Source of the DNA: Sulfidibacterium sp964588415
GTDB lineage: Bacteria > Bacteroidota > Bacteroidia > Bacteroidales > F082
Direction of reading: 5' to 3'
Assembly (NCBI GenBank): GCA_964588415.1
Contig: CAZPPK010000017.1
Coordinates: 1-29,309, forward strand
Length of the DNA: 29,309 bases
This document shows positions 1 to 7,867 of the stretch, piece by piece (the first letter of the stretch is position 1; each line of letters starts with the position of its first letter). The position numbers and the translations under genes were made by a program. The notes under the pieces were generated by a model. The model was given only the letters and a program-made list of their open reading frames with translations, ran no database searches and was not told the origin of the DNA.

Positions 1-5
1 GATTA

Positions 6-662
6 ATGCAACCCATAGGCCGTCTCATGGGCCTTCGATATAAATCACACCCGTGGCACGGCGTTAACATTGGGGAAAACGCTCCTGAAATTATTACCTG
101 CTATATTGAAATGGTTCCTACTGATACAGTTAAATATGAAGTGGACAAGGAATCGGGATACCTACGGATTGACCGTCCTCAAAAATACTCCAATGTGGTT
201 CCGGCCCTTTACGGATTTATTCCACAGACCTACAGCGGGAAAAATGTGGCTGCTTTTTGTAATTCCAAAATAGGCCGTAAAGACATTATCGGGGATGCTG
301 ATCCGATGGATATTTGTGTGCTGACGGAGAAAGTCATTTCCCACGGCGACATTCTGGTAAGATCAAAACCGATTGGCGGGTTTCGCATGATCGACAGCAA
401 TGAAGCTGACGACAAGATTGTGGCTGTTTTGAATAATGACGCTTTTTACAGCCAGTTCAATGATATTTCAGAGCTTCCTGAGAATATTATTGACAGGTTG
501 AAACATTATTTTCTTACCTATAAAGACCTTCCCGGAAAAGAAATTGATGTGGAAATTGCTGCTGTTTATGGCAGGGAAGAAGCTCATGAAGTGATTAAAA
601 ATTCCGTGAAAGATTATCAGGATAGATTTGAAAATCTGGATAATTTATTATCGGGTGTTTAA
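6..662 (+). CDS. ppa: Family I inorganic pyrophosphatase (5' end may lie outside window)
   Basis: Soluble cytoplasmic enzyme that hydrolyses pyrophosphate to two phosphates, pulling biosynthetic reactions forward. The family I signature is visible: KYE at 43-45, R54, the ALYGFIPQTYSG stretch at 67-78, and the metal-binding block GDADPMD at 96-102, with aspartates 97, 99 and 102 in the places of the canonical DxDPxD. A second acidic cluster, D130/D135/D136 followed by K137, and TYKDLPGK near 170-177 complete the active site. The length of 218 residues is a little above bacterial relatives of about 175-210. The reading frame stays open to the left edge (codon TTA precedes the ATG), so the true start may be upstream, or may be the second methionine (residue 8). 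The gene is followed by a 207-bp gap before topA. Function is clear from motifs; the exact start is not. Confidence 0.93.
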   Translation: MQPIGRLMGLRYKSHPWHGVNIGENAPEIITCYIEMVPTDTVKYEVDKESGYLRIDRPQKYSNVVPALYGFIPQTYSGKNVAAFCNSKIGRKDIIGDADPMDICVLTEKVISHGDILVRSKPIGGFRMIDSNEADDKIVAVLNNDAFYSQFNDISELPENIIDRLKHYFLTYKDLPGKEIDVEIAAVYGREEAHEVIKNSVKDYQDRFENLDNLLSGV

Positions 663-801
663 TTTATTTTTCTTTTAAATACAGTCTCCCTACCTGGTTT
701 TAACCATCTGTTGAATAGGTCGTAATAAAAATTTCAGGTATATATAAATTTTATTTAGTCATCTGAACTGGGCCAGGGTTCTTTAGGACTGTGTCTTTTA
801 C

Positions 802-836
802 TTTGCCGAGCGTATTATTTAAATGTATTACTTTTG
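802..836 (+). promoter_or_regulatory. Putative Bacteroidota promoter of topA
   Basis: TTTG at 802-805 (-33-like) and TACTTTTG at 829-836, a full match to the -7 consensus TAnnTTTG, with a 23-nt spacer. It lies 33 bp upstream of the topA ATG. Predicted from sequence only. Confidence 0.6.
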
Positions 837-869
837 CACCGCCGATGGTAAAATGAAATTGAAAGAATT

Positions 870-3194
870 ATGGCCAAGAACCTTGTTATCGTTGAATCCC
901 CCGCTAAAGCTAAAACAATTGAAAACTTCTTAGGGAAAGAATATACTGTCCGTTCCAGCTTCGGGCATGTGATGGATTTGAATAAGAAAAAACTCAGTGT
1001 TGACGTAGAAAATGAGTTTGATCCGCAATATGAGATTAGTCCTGATAAGAAAAAGTTGGTTATTGAACTTAAAAAAATGGCCAAAGAGGCAGATATGGTT
1101 TGGCTGGCTTCCGATGAAGACCGTGAGGGAGAAGCCATTTCATGGCATCTTTTTAATGCGTTGAATTTAAATGAAGAGCGCAGCAAAAGGATTGTATTTC
1201 ATGAAATTACCAAGAATGCAATCTTAAATGCCATTGAAAACCCACGTGGAATTGACAAAAATCTTGTAGATGCTCAGCAGGCCCGGCGTGTGTTGGACCG
1301 CCTTGTAGGTTATGAATTATCTCCTTTGTTGTGGCGAAAAGTAAAACCGATGCTTTCAGCAGGACGTGTGCAGTCAGTTGCAGTGCGTCTTATTGTGGAG
1401 CGTGAAGAAGAAATACAAAAATTTAAAAGCACTTCCGCATTTCGTACACTGGCGGAGTTTACAGTAAGCGAAGGCAAAAACAAAATAGTTTTTACGGCAG
1501 AATACGCCGATCGTTTTTCGGATTACGAAACAGCAAAAGCTTTTTTGGAAAAACAGGTTGACTCAATCTTTTCCGTATTTTCTGTTGAGAAAAAACCTGG
1601 CAAAAAGTCTCCTGCTCCACCATTCACCACCAGTACTTTACAGCAGGAAGCTTCCCGGAAATTGGGCTACTCAGTAGCCAATACCATGAGAATTGCCCAG
1701 CATCTTTATGAATCGGGTCTTATTACTTATATGAGAACCGATTCGGTAAACCTTTCCAATTTTGCACTGTCTGCCGCAAAAGAAGAAATTGAAAAACTTT
1801 ACGGAAAAGAATATTCCAAAACCCGTAAATACGCAACCAAAAGCAAAGGAGCACAGGAAGCTCACGAGGCCATTAGGCCTGCATACATGAGTAGGTCTTC
1901 TGTGGATGGAAGCAGAGAAGAGAAACGTCTTTATGACCTCGTCTGGAAAAGGACCATCGCATCTCAGATGAGTGATGCAATGTTGGAAAAGACCAACGTT
2001 CAAGTGCAATCCACAAAGGCTAAAAAGTATTTTGTAGCCAGTGGAGAAGTTATCAAATTCGATGGTTTTCTGAAAGTTTATATCGAAGACTCTGATGAAG
2101 AAAACGGGGAACAGCAAGGTAGTCTGTTGCCACCATTGGCAAACGGCGAAAAGTTGGATTTAATCCGGATGACTTCTACTGAGAAGTTCACCAAACATCC
2201 GCCGCGATATACCGAAGCAAGTCTGGTACGTAAAATGGAAGAGCTGGGAATCGGACGTCCGTCAACTTATGCTCCGACAATCTCAACCATCCAAAGGAGG
2301 GAATATGTGGAGAAAGAAAATCGTGAAGGTTTAGAGAGAAAAGTTCAGAAGCTTGAATTGAAGGATGGAAATGTTGATGAATCCGTTTTAACGGAAATTG
2401 CTGGAAATGAAAAGAGCAAATTGTTTCCTACGGATATAGGAACTTTGGTAAACCGTTTCCTGATGAAGCATTTCGATGATATCATTGACTATAATTTCAC
2501 AGCCAATGTGGAAAAGGAGTTTGATGAAATCGCGGCAGGAAAAAACGACTGGAAGAAAATTATCAAATCTTTTTACGGACCATTTCACAGTAAGATAGAA
2601 GATACTTTAGATAACTCCGGAAAATTTAGTGGCGAGCGTTTGCTGGGAACAGATCCCAAGACAGGAAAGAATGTTTTCGTGAAAATCGGAAGATATGGTG
2701 CCATGGCTCAGATCGGGGATACAGATTCGGAAGAAAAACCCACTTTCGCCGGTTTGCAAAAAGGTCAGGGCCTGGAAACCATTACCCTGGAAGAAGCCTT
2801 GAAACTGTTTGAATTCCCGAGAAATATTGGTGATTTTGAAGATGAAAAAGTTGTCGTTGCCATTGGCCGCTTTGGACCTTATGTGAATCATAAAAAGCTC
2901 TTTTATTCCATTAAAAAAGATATCAGTCCTGCAGACCTTACATTGGATCAGGCGATAGAGATCATCCATGAAAAACGTGAGGCTGAGAAGCAAAAGATCA
3001 TCAAGGTCTTTAAGGAAGACGAAAAGGTTCAGGTTTTAAATGGCCGTTACGGGCCTTATCTGACCATTGACAAGCAGAATTACAAACTCCCGAAAGGTAC
3101 CGATCCGGCAGGGTTGAGTCTTGAAGATTGCTACGCGATTGCTAAAGACCCTAAAAATCTTCCGAAAAAAAGATCTTTCAAAAAGAAGAAATAA
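870..3194 (+). CDS. topA: DNA topoisomerase I (type IA)
   Basis: Relaxes negatively supercoiled DNA through a covalent 5'-phosphotyrosine intermediate. The N-terminal TOPRIM domain shows VESPAKAKTIE from residue 8 and the metal-binding SDEDREGE at 81-88. The type IA core contains AGRVQSVAVRLIVERE near 164-179 and the active-site motif ITYMRTDS with Y287 as expected nucleophile. DNA-binding motifs EAHEAIRP (330-337) and IGRPSTYAPTI (461-471) are intact. The C-terminus has no zinc-ribbon cysteines; it carries three topoisomerase C-terminal repeats marked by GRYGAM (607), GRFGPY (666) and GRYGPY (725), then a lysine-rich tail. This layout is usual in Bacteroidota. The length of 774 residues is typical. 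The ATG at 870 gives the canonical start MAKNLVIVESPAK and sits just after a good promoter element. Confidence 0.98.
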   Translation: MAKNLVIVESPAKAKTIENFLGKEYTVRSSFGHVMDLNKKKLSVDVENEFDPQYEISPDKKKLVIELKKMAKEADMVWLASDEDREGEAISWHLFNALNLNEERSKRIVFHEITKNAILNAIENPRGIDKNLVDAQQARRVLDRLVGYELSPLLWRKVKPMLSAGRVQSVAVRLIVEREEEIQKFKSTSAFRTLAEFTVSEGKNKIVFTAEYADRFSDYETAKAFLEKQVDSIFSVFSVEKKPGKKSPAPPFTTSTLQQEASRKLGYSVANTMRIAQHLYESGLITYMRTDSVNLSNFALSAAKEEIEKLYGKEYSKTRKYATKSKGAQEAHEAIRPAYMSRSSVDGSREEKRLYDLVWKRTIASQMSDAMLEKTNVQVQSTKAKKYFVASGEVIKFDGFLKVYIEDSDEENGEQQGSLLPPLANGEKLDLIRMTSTEKFTKHPPRYTEASLVRKMEELGIGRPSTYAPTISTIQRREYVEKENREGLERKVQKLELKDGNVDESVLTEIAGNEKSKLFPTDIGTLVNRFLMKHFDDIIDYNFTANVEKEFDEIAAGKNDWKKIIKSFYGPFHSKIEDTLDNSGKFSGERLLGTDPKTGKNVFVKIGRYGAMAQIGDTDSEEKPTFAGLQKGQGLETITLEEALKLFEFPRNIGDFEDEKVVVAIGRFGPYVNHKKLFYSIKKDISPADLTLDQAIEIIHEKREAEKQKIIKVFKEDEKVQVLNGRYGPYLTIDKQNYKLPKGTDPAGLSLEDCYAIAKDPKNLPKKRSFKKKK

Positions 3195-3273
3195 AAGGCT
3201 TCCAGCCTGAATAAATCATCTGTTAACGATCGAATAAAATTGCTATTTTCGTTGTGAAATGTAATTTAAGCCT

Positions 3274-4446
3274 ATGGAACAGGAGATTTATTTTAGCCCA
3301 ATCACTCATCCCCTGAATATTTTTCAGGAATCAACAAATCATTGTCTTGGTTCTGTTATCCGAGCCTACACCGAACAGGAACAATTCCCTGATCTTGAGG
3401 GTGTTCAGATCGCGTTGATCGGAGTGGAAGAGGACCGGATGGCACTTGGAAACCATGGTTGCGGGAAAGCTCCGGATCACGTTCGTAGCTATTTGTACAA
3501 GCTGTATTCACACTGGAGTTCTCTCAGCATTGTTGATTTGGGAAATATTAAATCCGGAAATACGGTAGAAGACACCTATTTCGCATTGAAAGAAGTGATC
3601 AACCATCTTATAAAAAGGAATATTCTTCCCGTTCTCATTGGCGGAAGCCAGGACTTGACTTACGCTAATTATCTGGCTTATGAGAATACCGGAAGGGTTG
3701 TAAATATTGCATCCATAGATTCTGTTTTTGATTTGGGCCATGAAGATGACGAGTTGAATTCACGTTCTTATCTGAGCAGGATCATCATGCACCAGCCTAA
3801 TTATTTGTTTAATTACACGAATATCGGTTATCAGACCTACTTTGTGAACCTGGACGAATTACAACTGATGAAGAATCTGTTTTTCGACATCAACAGGTTG
3901 GGAAATGTAAGAGCCAATCTTGCCGAAACAGAACCTATGGTGCGCAATGCGGATATTTTGTCAGTTGATATTTCTGCTGTCCGGGCTGCAAATGCACCAG
4001 GAAGTTTTTATGCTGCTGCCAATGGCCTTGCCGGTGAAGAGGCTTGCCAGATATGCCGTTATGCAGGGATGAGCGACAAACTGACCAGTATCGGATTTTA
4101 TGAAACAAATCCCAAATTTGACCCGCAGGGATTGACAGCTCATCTGGTGGCCCAAATGATATGGTATTTTTTGGATGGCTTTGTCAACCGGAATCATGAT
4201 TTTCCGGAACAAAACAAAAAGGATTTCGTCCGCTTTAGAGTTTATCTGGAAGACCATGGTGAAGAATTGTTTTTCCTAAAAAGCAAAAAAACGGATCGTT
4301 GGTGGATACAAGTTCCACCCAAAGACGAATCGGAGAAAAATCCCGGCCCCAACCATTTTGTTCCTTGTTCTTACGAAGATTACCAAACGGCTTTGCGTAA
4401 GGAAATACCTGATCGTTGGTGGAAATTGCAACAAAAGCTAATGTAA
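3274..4446 (+). CDS. Arginase/formimidoylglutamase-fold protein with degenerate metal site
   Basis: Ureohydrolase-superfamily fold, 390 residues. The three metal motifs can be located but are altered. GGSQD at 123-127 stands where GGDHS is expected, so the ligand His is Q126. IDSVFD at 148-153 stands for DAHxD: D149 and D153 are kept and the His is V151. SVDISAVRAANAPG at 230-243 stands for SxDxDxxDPxxAPG: D232 is kept and the second Asp is S234. The GL...E segment near 251-256 and a late E277 remain. Three of the six manganese ligands are therefore missing, so hydrolysis of formimidoylglutamate or arginine is doubtful, although automatic annotation would probably call it formimidoylglutamase. 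No hut genes are nearby. It lies 79 bp after topA on the same strand and may be co-transcribed with it; a weak hairpin (AGGCT/AGCCT, 3196-3208) lies between them. Its role is unknown. Confidence 0.8.
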   Translation: MEQEIYFSPITHPLNIFQESTNHCLGSVIRAYTEQEQFPDLEGVQIALIGVEEDRMALGNHGCGKAPDHVRSYLYKLYSHWSSLSIVDLGNIKSGNTVEDTYFALKEVINHLIKRNILPVLIGGSQDLTYANYLAYENTGRVVNIASIDSVFDLGHEDDELNSRSYLSRIIMHQPNYLFNYTNIGYQTYFVNLDELQLMKNLFFDINRLGNVRANLAETEPMVRNADILSVDISAVRAANAPGSFYAAANGLAGEEACQICRYAGMSDKLTSIGFYETNPKFDPQGLTAHLVAQMIWYFLDGFVNRNHDFPEQNKKDFVRFRVYLEDHGEELFFLKSKKTDRWWIQVPPKDESEKNPGPNHFVPCSYEDYQTALRKEIPDRWWKLQQKLM

Positions 4447-4463
4447 AAGAACCACATCTTACG

Positions 4464-4565
4464 TTTAATCCGCCTGAGGCGGACAAGGGATTAATCCCCC
4501 GCCCCTTGGGGCGATTAATAATCTCCTTTTGATACCCCGCTGCTCTGCGGCGGGGGTAGTTCATT
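4464..4565 (+). repeat. Intergenic three-hairpin repeat, copy 1
   Basis: A nearly exact copy of the elements at 7149 and 16011. It has three GC-rich inverted repeats separated by AT-rich spacers: CCGCC-TGA-GGCGG at 4470-4482, CGCCCC-TT-GGGGCG at 4500-4513, and CCCCGC...GCGGGG at 4535-4555, the last extended by flanking TA/TA. The C run before the second hairpin is 5 long here. It lies between the arginase-like gene and the prfC promoter. Ends are approximate because the outer bases vary. Confidence 0.93.
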
Positions 4566-4596
4566 TATCTGCTGAGAAAATTACCATAGAATTTAA

Positions 4597-4630
4597 TTTG
4601 CCACGGTTAATTTCTATTTTCCTACTTTTG
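4597..4630 (+). promoter_or_regulatory. Putative Bacteroidota promoter of prfC
   Basis: TTTG at 4597-4600 and TACTTTTG at 4623-4630 (TAnnTTTG, exact), 22-nt spacer. The start codon is 20 bp downstream. This promoter lies after repeat copy 1, so prfC can be expressed independently of the upstream genes. Confidence 0.6.
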
Positions 4631-4650
4631 CACTCCAATTTTTACACCTT

Positions 4651-6237
4651 ATGGCCAATACGAAAGAAATAAACCGGAGGCGGACTTTTGCCATCGTTAG
4701 TCACCCTGATGCTGGAAAAACAACACTGACAGAAAAACTCCTGCTGTTTGGCGGAGCTATTCAGGTTGCAGGTGCCGTTAAATCGAACAAGATTAAGAAA
4801 ACGGCTACTTCCGACTGGATGGAAATTGAAAGACAACGTGGTATTTCCGTGGCTACTTCCGTGATGGGATTTGATTATGGTGATTATAAGATCAACATCC
4901 TGGATACTCCTGGACATCAGGACTTTGCCGAAGACACTTTTCGTACATTGACAGCTGTTGACAGCGTAATCGTCGTTATTGACGTGGCCAAAGGGGTGGA
5001 GCCGCAGACCGAAAAGCTGGTGGAGGTTTGCCGCATGAGAAAAACGCCCATCATGGTGTTTATAAACAAACTCGACCGTCCCGGAAAAGAAGCTTTTGAA
5101 CTGTTGGACGAGATCGAAGAAAAACTGCATATCAATGTAACGCCTTTAAGTTGGCCCATAGAAATGGGAAGTAGTTTTAAGGGGGTTTACAACATTTACT
5201 TTAAGAATCTTCATTTGTTTAAGTCATCCAGGCAAGTGGTTGAAGATGGTATTGATTTTAATGATCTGGCAAATCCGGAACTTGAAAATTACCTGGGGAA
5301 AAGTGCTGAAACCCTGCGTAAAGATGTGGAACTGGTGGAGGGTGTTTACCCTTATTTCAGGAAAGAAGATTATCTGAAAGGCGACCTGTCTCCGGTATTT
5401 TTCGGCAGTGCACTGAACAATTTTGGTGTTAAGGAGTTGCTGGATGTTTTTGTGGAAATTGCCCCTTCACCCATTGGCAGGGAATCTGATGAGCGTTATG
5501 TAAATTCTGAAGAAGAAGCATTTACAGGTTTCGTATTTAAAATTCATGCCAACATGGATCCCAATCACCGTGACCGGATTGCTTTTGTGAGAATTGTGTC
5601 AGGAAGTTTTAAACGAAATACGCCTTATCTGCACGTTCGTCAAAACCGGCGTTTGAAATTTTCAAGCCCCACAGCTTTCATGGCACAAAAAAAATCCATC
5701 GTTGATGAAGCGTTCCCCGGTGATATTGTAGGACTTCACGACACGGGAAATTTCAAAATAGGAGATACGGTTACGGAAGGGGAAATCGTGAATTTTAAAG
5801 GAATTCCGAGTTTCTCACCCACCTTGTTCCGTTATGTAGTAAATGCCGACCCTATGCGTTCAAAACAACTGGCAAAAGGGATTGACCAGCTTATGGATGA
5901 GGGTGTTGCTCAGCTTTTTACCGGAAAGCACAGTGGAAGAAAAATCATTGGTACGGTGGGAACTTTGCAGTTTGAAGTAATTCAATACCGCCTGGAACAC
6001 GAGTACTCGGCGAAATGCCGCTATGAAGCTATTTCGTTGTACAAAACCGTCTGGTTTGTGAGCAAAAATAAAGTACAACTTGAAGATTTTAGGGCTCGCA
6101 AAGGCTCACAGATTGCCATCGATAAGGAAGGACGCGAAGTTTTTATGGCCGATTCACAATTTTCCTTGCAAATGGCGAAAGAAAAATATCCCGATATACA
6201 GTTTTATTTTACTTCTGAATTTGACGGTGAAGAATAG
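4651..6237 (+). CDS. prfC: Peptide chain release factor 3
   Basis: Translational GTPase that recycles release factors 1 and 2 from the ribosome after peptide release. All G motifs are present: G1 SHPDAGKT at 17-24, the switch I region with QRGISVATSV, G3 DTPGHQDFAED, and G4 NKLDRPG. The longer RF3-type region and C-terminal domain follow (FTGKHSGRKIIGTVGTLQFEVIQYRLEHEY is split by this description into its recognisable parts: the LQFEV and YRLEHEY motifs typical of RF3). The length of 528 residues equals the family norm, and the protein begins at a normal ATG giving MANTKEINRRRTFAIVSHPD. It converges on the ChaN-like gene with a 34-bp gap. No oddities. Confidence 0.96.
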   Translation: MANTKEINRRRTFAIVSHPDAGKTTLTEKLLLFGGAIQVAGAVKSNKIKKTATSDWMEIERQRGISVATSVMGFDYGDYKINILDTPGHQDFAEDTFRTLTAVDSVIVVIDVAKGVEPQTEKLVEVCRMRKTPIMVFINKLDRPGKEAFELLDEIEEKLHINVTPLSWPIEMGSSFKGVYNIYFKNLHLFKSSRQVVEDGIDFNDLANPELENYLGKSAETLRKDVELVEGVYPYFRKEDYLKGDLSPVFFGSALNNFGVKELLDVFVEIAPSPIGRESDERYVNSEEEAFTGFVFKIHANMDPNHRDRIAFVRIVSGSFKRNTPYLHVRQNRRLKFSSPTAFMAQKKSIVDEAFPGDIVGLHDTGNFKIGDTVTEGEIVNFKGIPSFSPTLFRYVVNADPMRSKQLAKGIDQLMDEGVAQLFTGKHSGRKIIGTVGTLQFEVIQYRLEHEYSAKCRYEAISLYKTVWFVSKNKVQLEDFRARKGSQIAIDKEGREVFMADSQFSLQMAKEKYPDIQFYFTSEFDGEE

Positions 6238-6271
6238 TTTCCAACTTAAGAGAAACCCTGTTTAATTTTTG

Positions 6272-7138
6272 CTAATAGGTTTTGGTCATATCCTCCGGAA
6301 CTGCAAGAATAAAATCTGCTTTGTTTAGATTTACTTTGGACAGACTGTCCACATCTTTTTGTTCCACTGAAGATATAGTTATAATCTTAAGGCCCGGTTT
6401 GTATTTGTTCAAATACCAGATGATTCCCTGAAAATTGTCTGAATGATAGGCTCCGTTAAAGTGAATAAATAAATCTCCTTTACCTGCATATTGTGCAATG
6501 AACCATGCCATAGTTGCATCTTTAATGGCCTGTGCTTTAGGTAGATTTTGGGTATTATGCCCCATCATGCCTTTCATTTGCTCAATCATATCTTTGTAGC
6601 TTTTCAGGTTGGGATCATAAGGAATAGGAAGCGGAGCCATGTATGATTTTGCCTCTGATGTAAGACTATCGAGAATGCCAAAGCCTTTGCGGTAAACCAT
6701 GGAAGCATAACGTCGCGGAACATTGGTTGCGACAAATAAAAGGTGATGTTTCAGGGCAAAAGTTACCAAAGGTTGGTAATCTGTTTTGTAATTGGGCCAT
6801 AACCGGGCTTCATCTTTAAAATTGGTTTTAGAAATTTCTCCTTTAAGATATTCGTTAAGGATCAGCTGGTTGTCACGTTCAAACATTTCGGCTCCAAGAA
6901 TGATCTTTCCTTCTTTGACTTTGTAAAGATCTTGTGTGATCTCCCGCTCCATCCAATGACAAATGGGATTGTTGTGCTGTTCGCCAAAAAAGATAACATC
7001 AGCTTTTGCAGCAGCTAAAAGCAACTTTTTATACTTGACGGCTTTTCCTTTGGAATTAAAGAAACGGTAAGCAGGCTTATCACTTTTGAATGCCGTGAAT
7101 GTGAAGAATAAAATGAGCAATAGAACGAGTTTTCGCAT
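6272..7138 (-). CDS. ChaN-like protein (DUF399, haem-binding uptake family)
   Basis: Resembles the ChaN/DUF399 family, some members of which bind haem and are linked to iron uptake. Key visible motifs are FFGEQHNNP at 50-58, a Glu/His pair near the start of the mature domain, LGAEMFERDNQ in the first third, TNVPRRYAS in the middle, and GDLFIHFNGAYHSDNFQGI towards the C-terminus. I chose the ATG at 7138 (MRKLVLLLILFF), which gives 288 residues with an N-terminal hydrophobic signal segment; the adjacent ATG at 7141 is equally possible. A longer frame to 7171 would be translated from the repeat and is unlikely. Unlike E. coli ChaN there is no lipobox cysteine, so the protein is probably exported and soluble or signal-anchored. 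It is downstream of cdd on the same strand, separated by repeat copy 2. Substrate is not known. Confidence 0.82.
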   Translation of the reverse strand: MRKLVLLLILFFTFTAFKSDKPAYRFFNSKGKAVKYKKLLLAAAKADVIFFGEQHNNPICHWMEREITQDLYKVKEGKIILGAEMFERDNQLILNEYLKGEISKTNFKDEARLWPNYKTDYQPLVTFALKHHLLFVATNVPRRYASMVYRKGFGILDSLTSEAKSYMAPLPIPYDPNLKSYKDMIEQMKGMMGHNTQNLPKAQAIKDATMAWFIAQYAGKGDLFIHFNGAYHSDNFQGIIWYLNKYKPGLKIITISSVEQKDVDSLSKVNLNKADFILAVPEDMTKTY

Positions 7139-7148
7139 CATAGTGAGT

Positions 7149-7252
7149 TTTAATCCGCCTGAGGCGGACAAGGGATTAATTCCCCCCGCCCCTTGGGGCG
7201 ATTAATAATCTCCTTTTGATACCCCGCTGCTCTGCGGCGGGGGTAGTTCATT
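7149..7252 (+). repeat. Intergenic three-hairpin repeat, copy 2
   Basis: Same element and orientation as copy 1. The hairpins CCGCC-TGA-GGCGG, CGCCCC-TT-GGGGCG and CCCCGC...GCGGGG are conserved base for base; the C run before the second hairpin is 6 long. It fills the whole gap between cdd and the ChaN-like gene, and its last bases (GTAGTTCA) contain the stop codon of cdd on the opposite strand. Confidence 0.93.
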
Positions 7253-7742
7253 GTTTCTTTTTCAGCTTTTCCTCGTAAAATGTAAAAGGCAGCAAAGCTT
7301 CGATGCCTGAAACTACATGAATCGGACCTGTTTCTCCTTTCATAATGATCTTGATCTTTTGTTGTTGCCTATGCTCGGTTTCAACTATGACCTGGCGGCA
7401 TGAACCGCAGGGAGTAATTGGGTTGTCAACATGAAAATGGTCCGCTTTAGCCCTGATGGCCAATGCTTTTATTTTGATTTCGGGATATTGTGAATTGGCA
7501 TAAAACAAGGCTACACGCTCGGCGCAAAGCCCGGAAGGATAAGCTGCGTTTTCCTGATTCGAACCCGTAATTACAACCCCGTTTTCCAGTAAAACTGCAG
7601 CACCCACATGAAATTCGGAATATGGGGCATAAGATTTTTCTACCGATTTAAAAGCATCATCCAATAAATTTTGTTCTTCCTGTAACAATTCCTGATCGTT
7701 TTCATACTCCAGGAATTTGATTGTAATCTCTTTTATCTTCAT
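7248..7742 (-). CDS. cdd: Cytidine deaminase
   Basis: Zinc-dependent deamination of cytidine and deoxycytidine to uridine and deoxyuridine in pyrimidine salvage. The catalytic site is intact: CAE at 73-75 (C73 zinc ligand, E75 proton shuttle) and PCGSC at 111-115 (C112 and C115 zinc ligands). The substrate-side motif YAPYSEFHVGAAV at 38-50 is also present. The length of 164 residues is a little longer than the usual 130-ish homotetrameric form because of an N-terminal extension of about 25 residues, as often seen in Bacteroidota. The ATG at 7742 is the only sensible start. The TGA stop (7248-7250) lies within the end of repeat copy 2. Upstream, 7752-7763 is a perfect 12-bp palindrome. Confidence 0.95.
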   Translation of the reverse strand: MKIKEITIKFLEYENDQELLQEEQNLLDDAFKSVEKSYAPYSEFHVGAAVLLENGVVITGSNQENAAYPSGLCAERVALFYANSQYPEIKIKALAIRAKADHFHVDNPITPCGSCRQVIVETEHRQQQKIKIIMKGETGPIHVVSGIEALLPFTFYEEKLKKKQ

Positions 7743-7751
7743 TTATTGAAT

Positions 7752-7781
7752 TTTAGCGCTAAATTAATAAAATTCGCTAAA
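7752..7781 (-). promoter_or_regulatory. Palindrome and half-site upstream of cdd
   Basis: TTTAGCGCTAAA at 7752-7763 is a perfect palindrome, and TTCGCTAAA follows at 7773-7781, repeating one arm about 18-20 bp away. It sits 10 bp upstream of the cdd start. It could be an operator, but no regulator is identifiable here. Confidence 0.3.
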
Positions 7782-7867
7782 ACACTTCTTATCCGGTATA
7801 GAATCCCATTGTGAAAGAATTAAAAAGAATGTTCTTCCAAAATTTAACAAACGCAAGGCAAAAAAAT

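Noticed and set aside
6238..6271. Bidirectional terminator between prfC and the ChaN-like gene
   Set aside because: GTTTC/GAAAC is a 5-bp AT-rich stem with a 10-nt loop; not convincing.
7139..7171. Longer start for the ChaN-like protein
   Set aside because: The added residues are encoded by repeat copy 2, while a normal signal-peptide start lies at 7138/7141.
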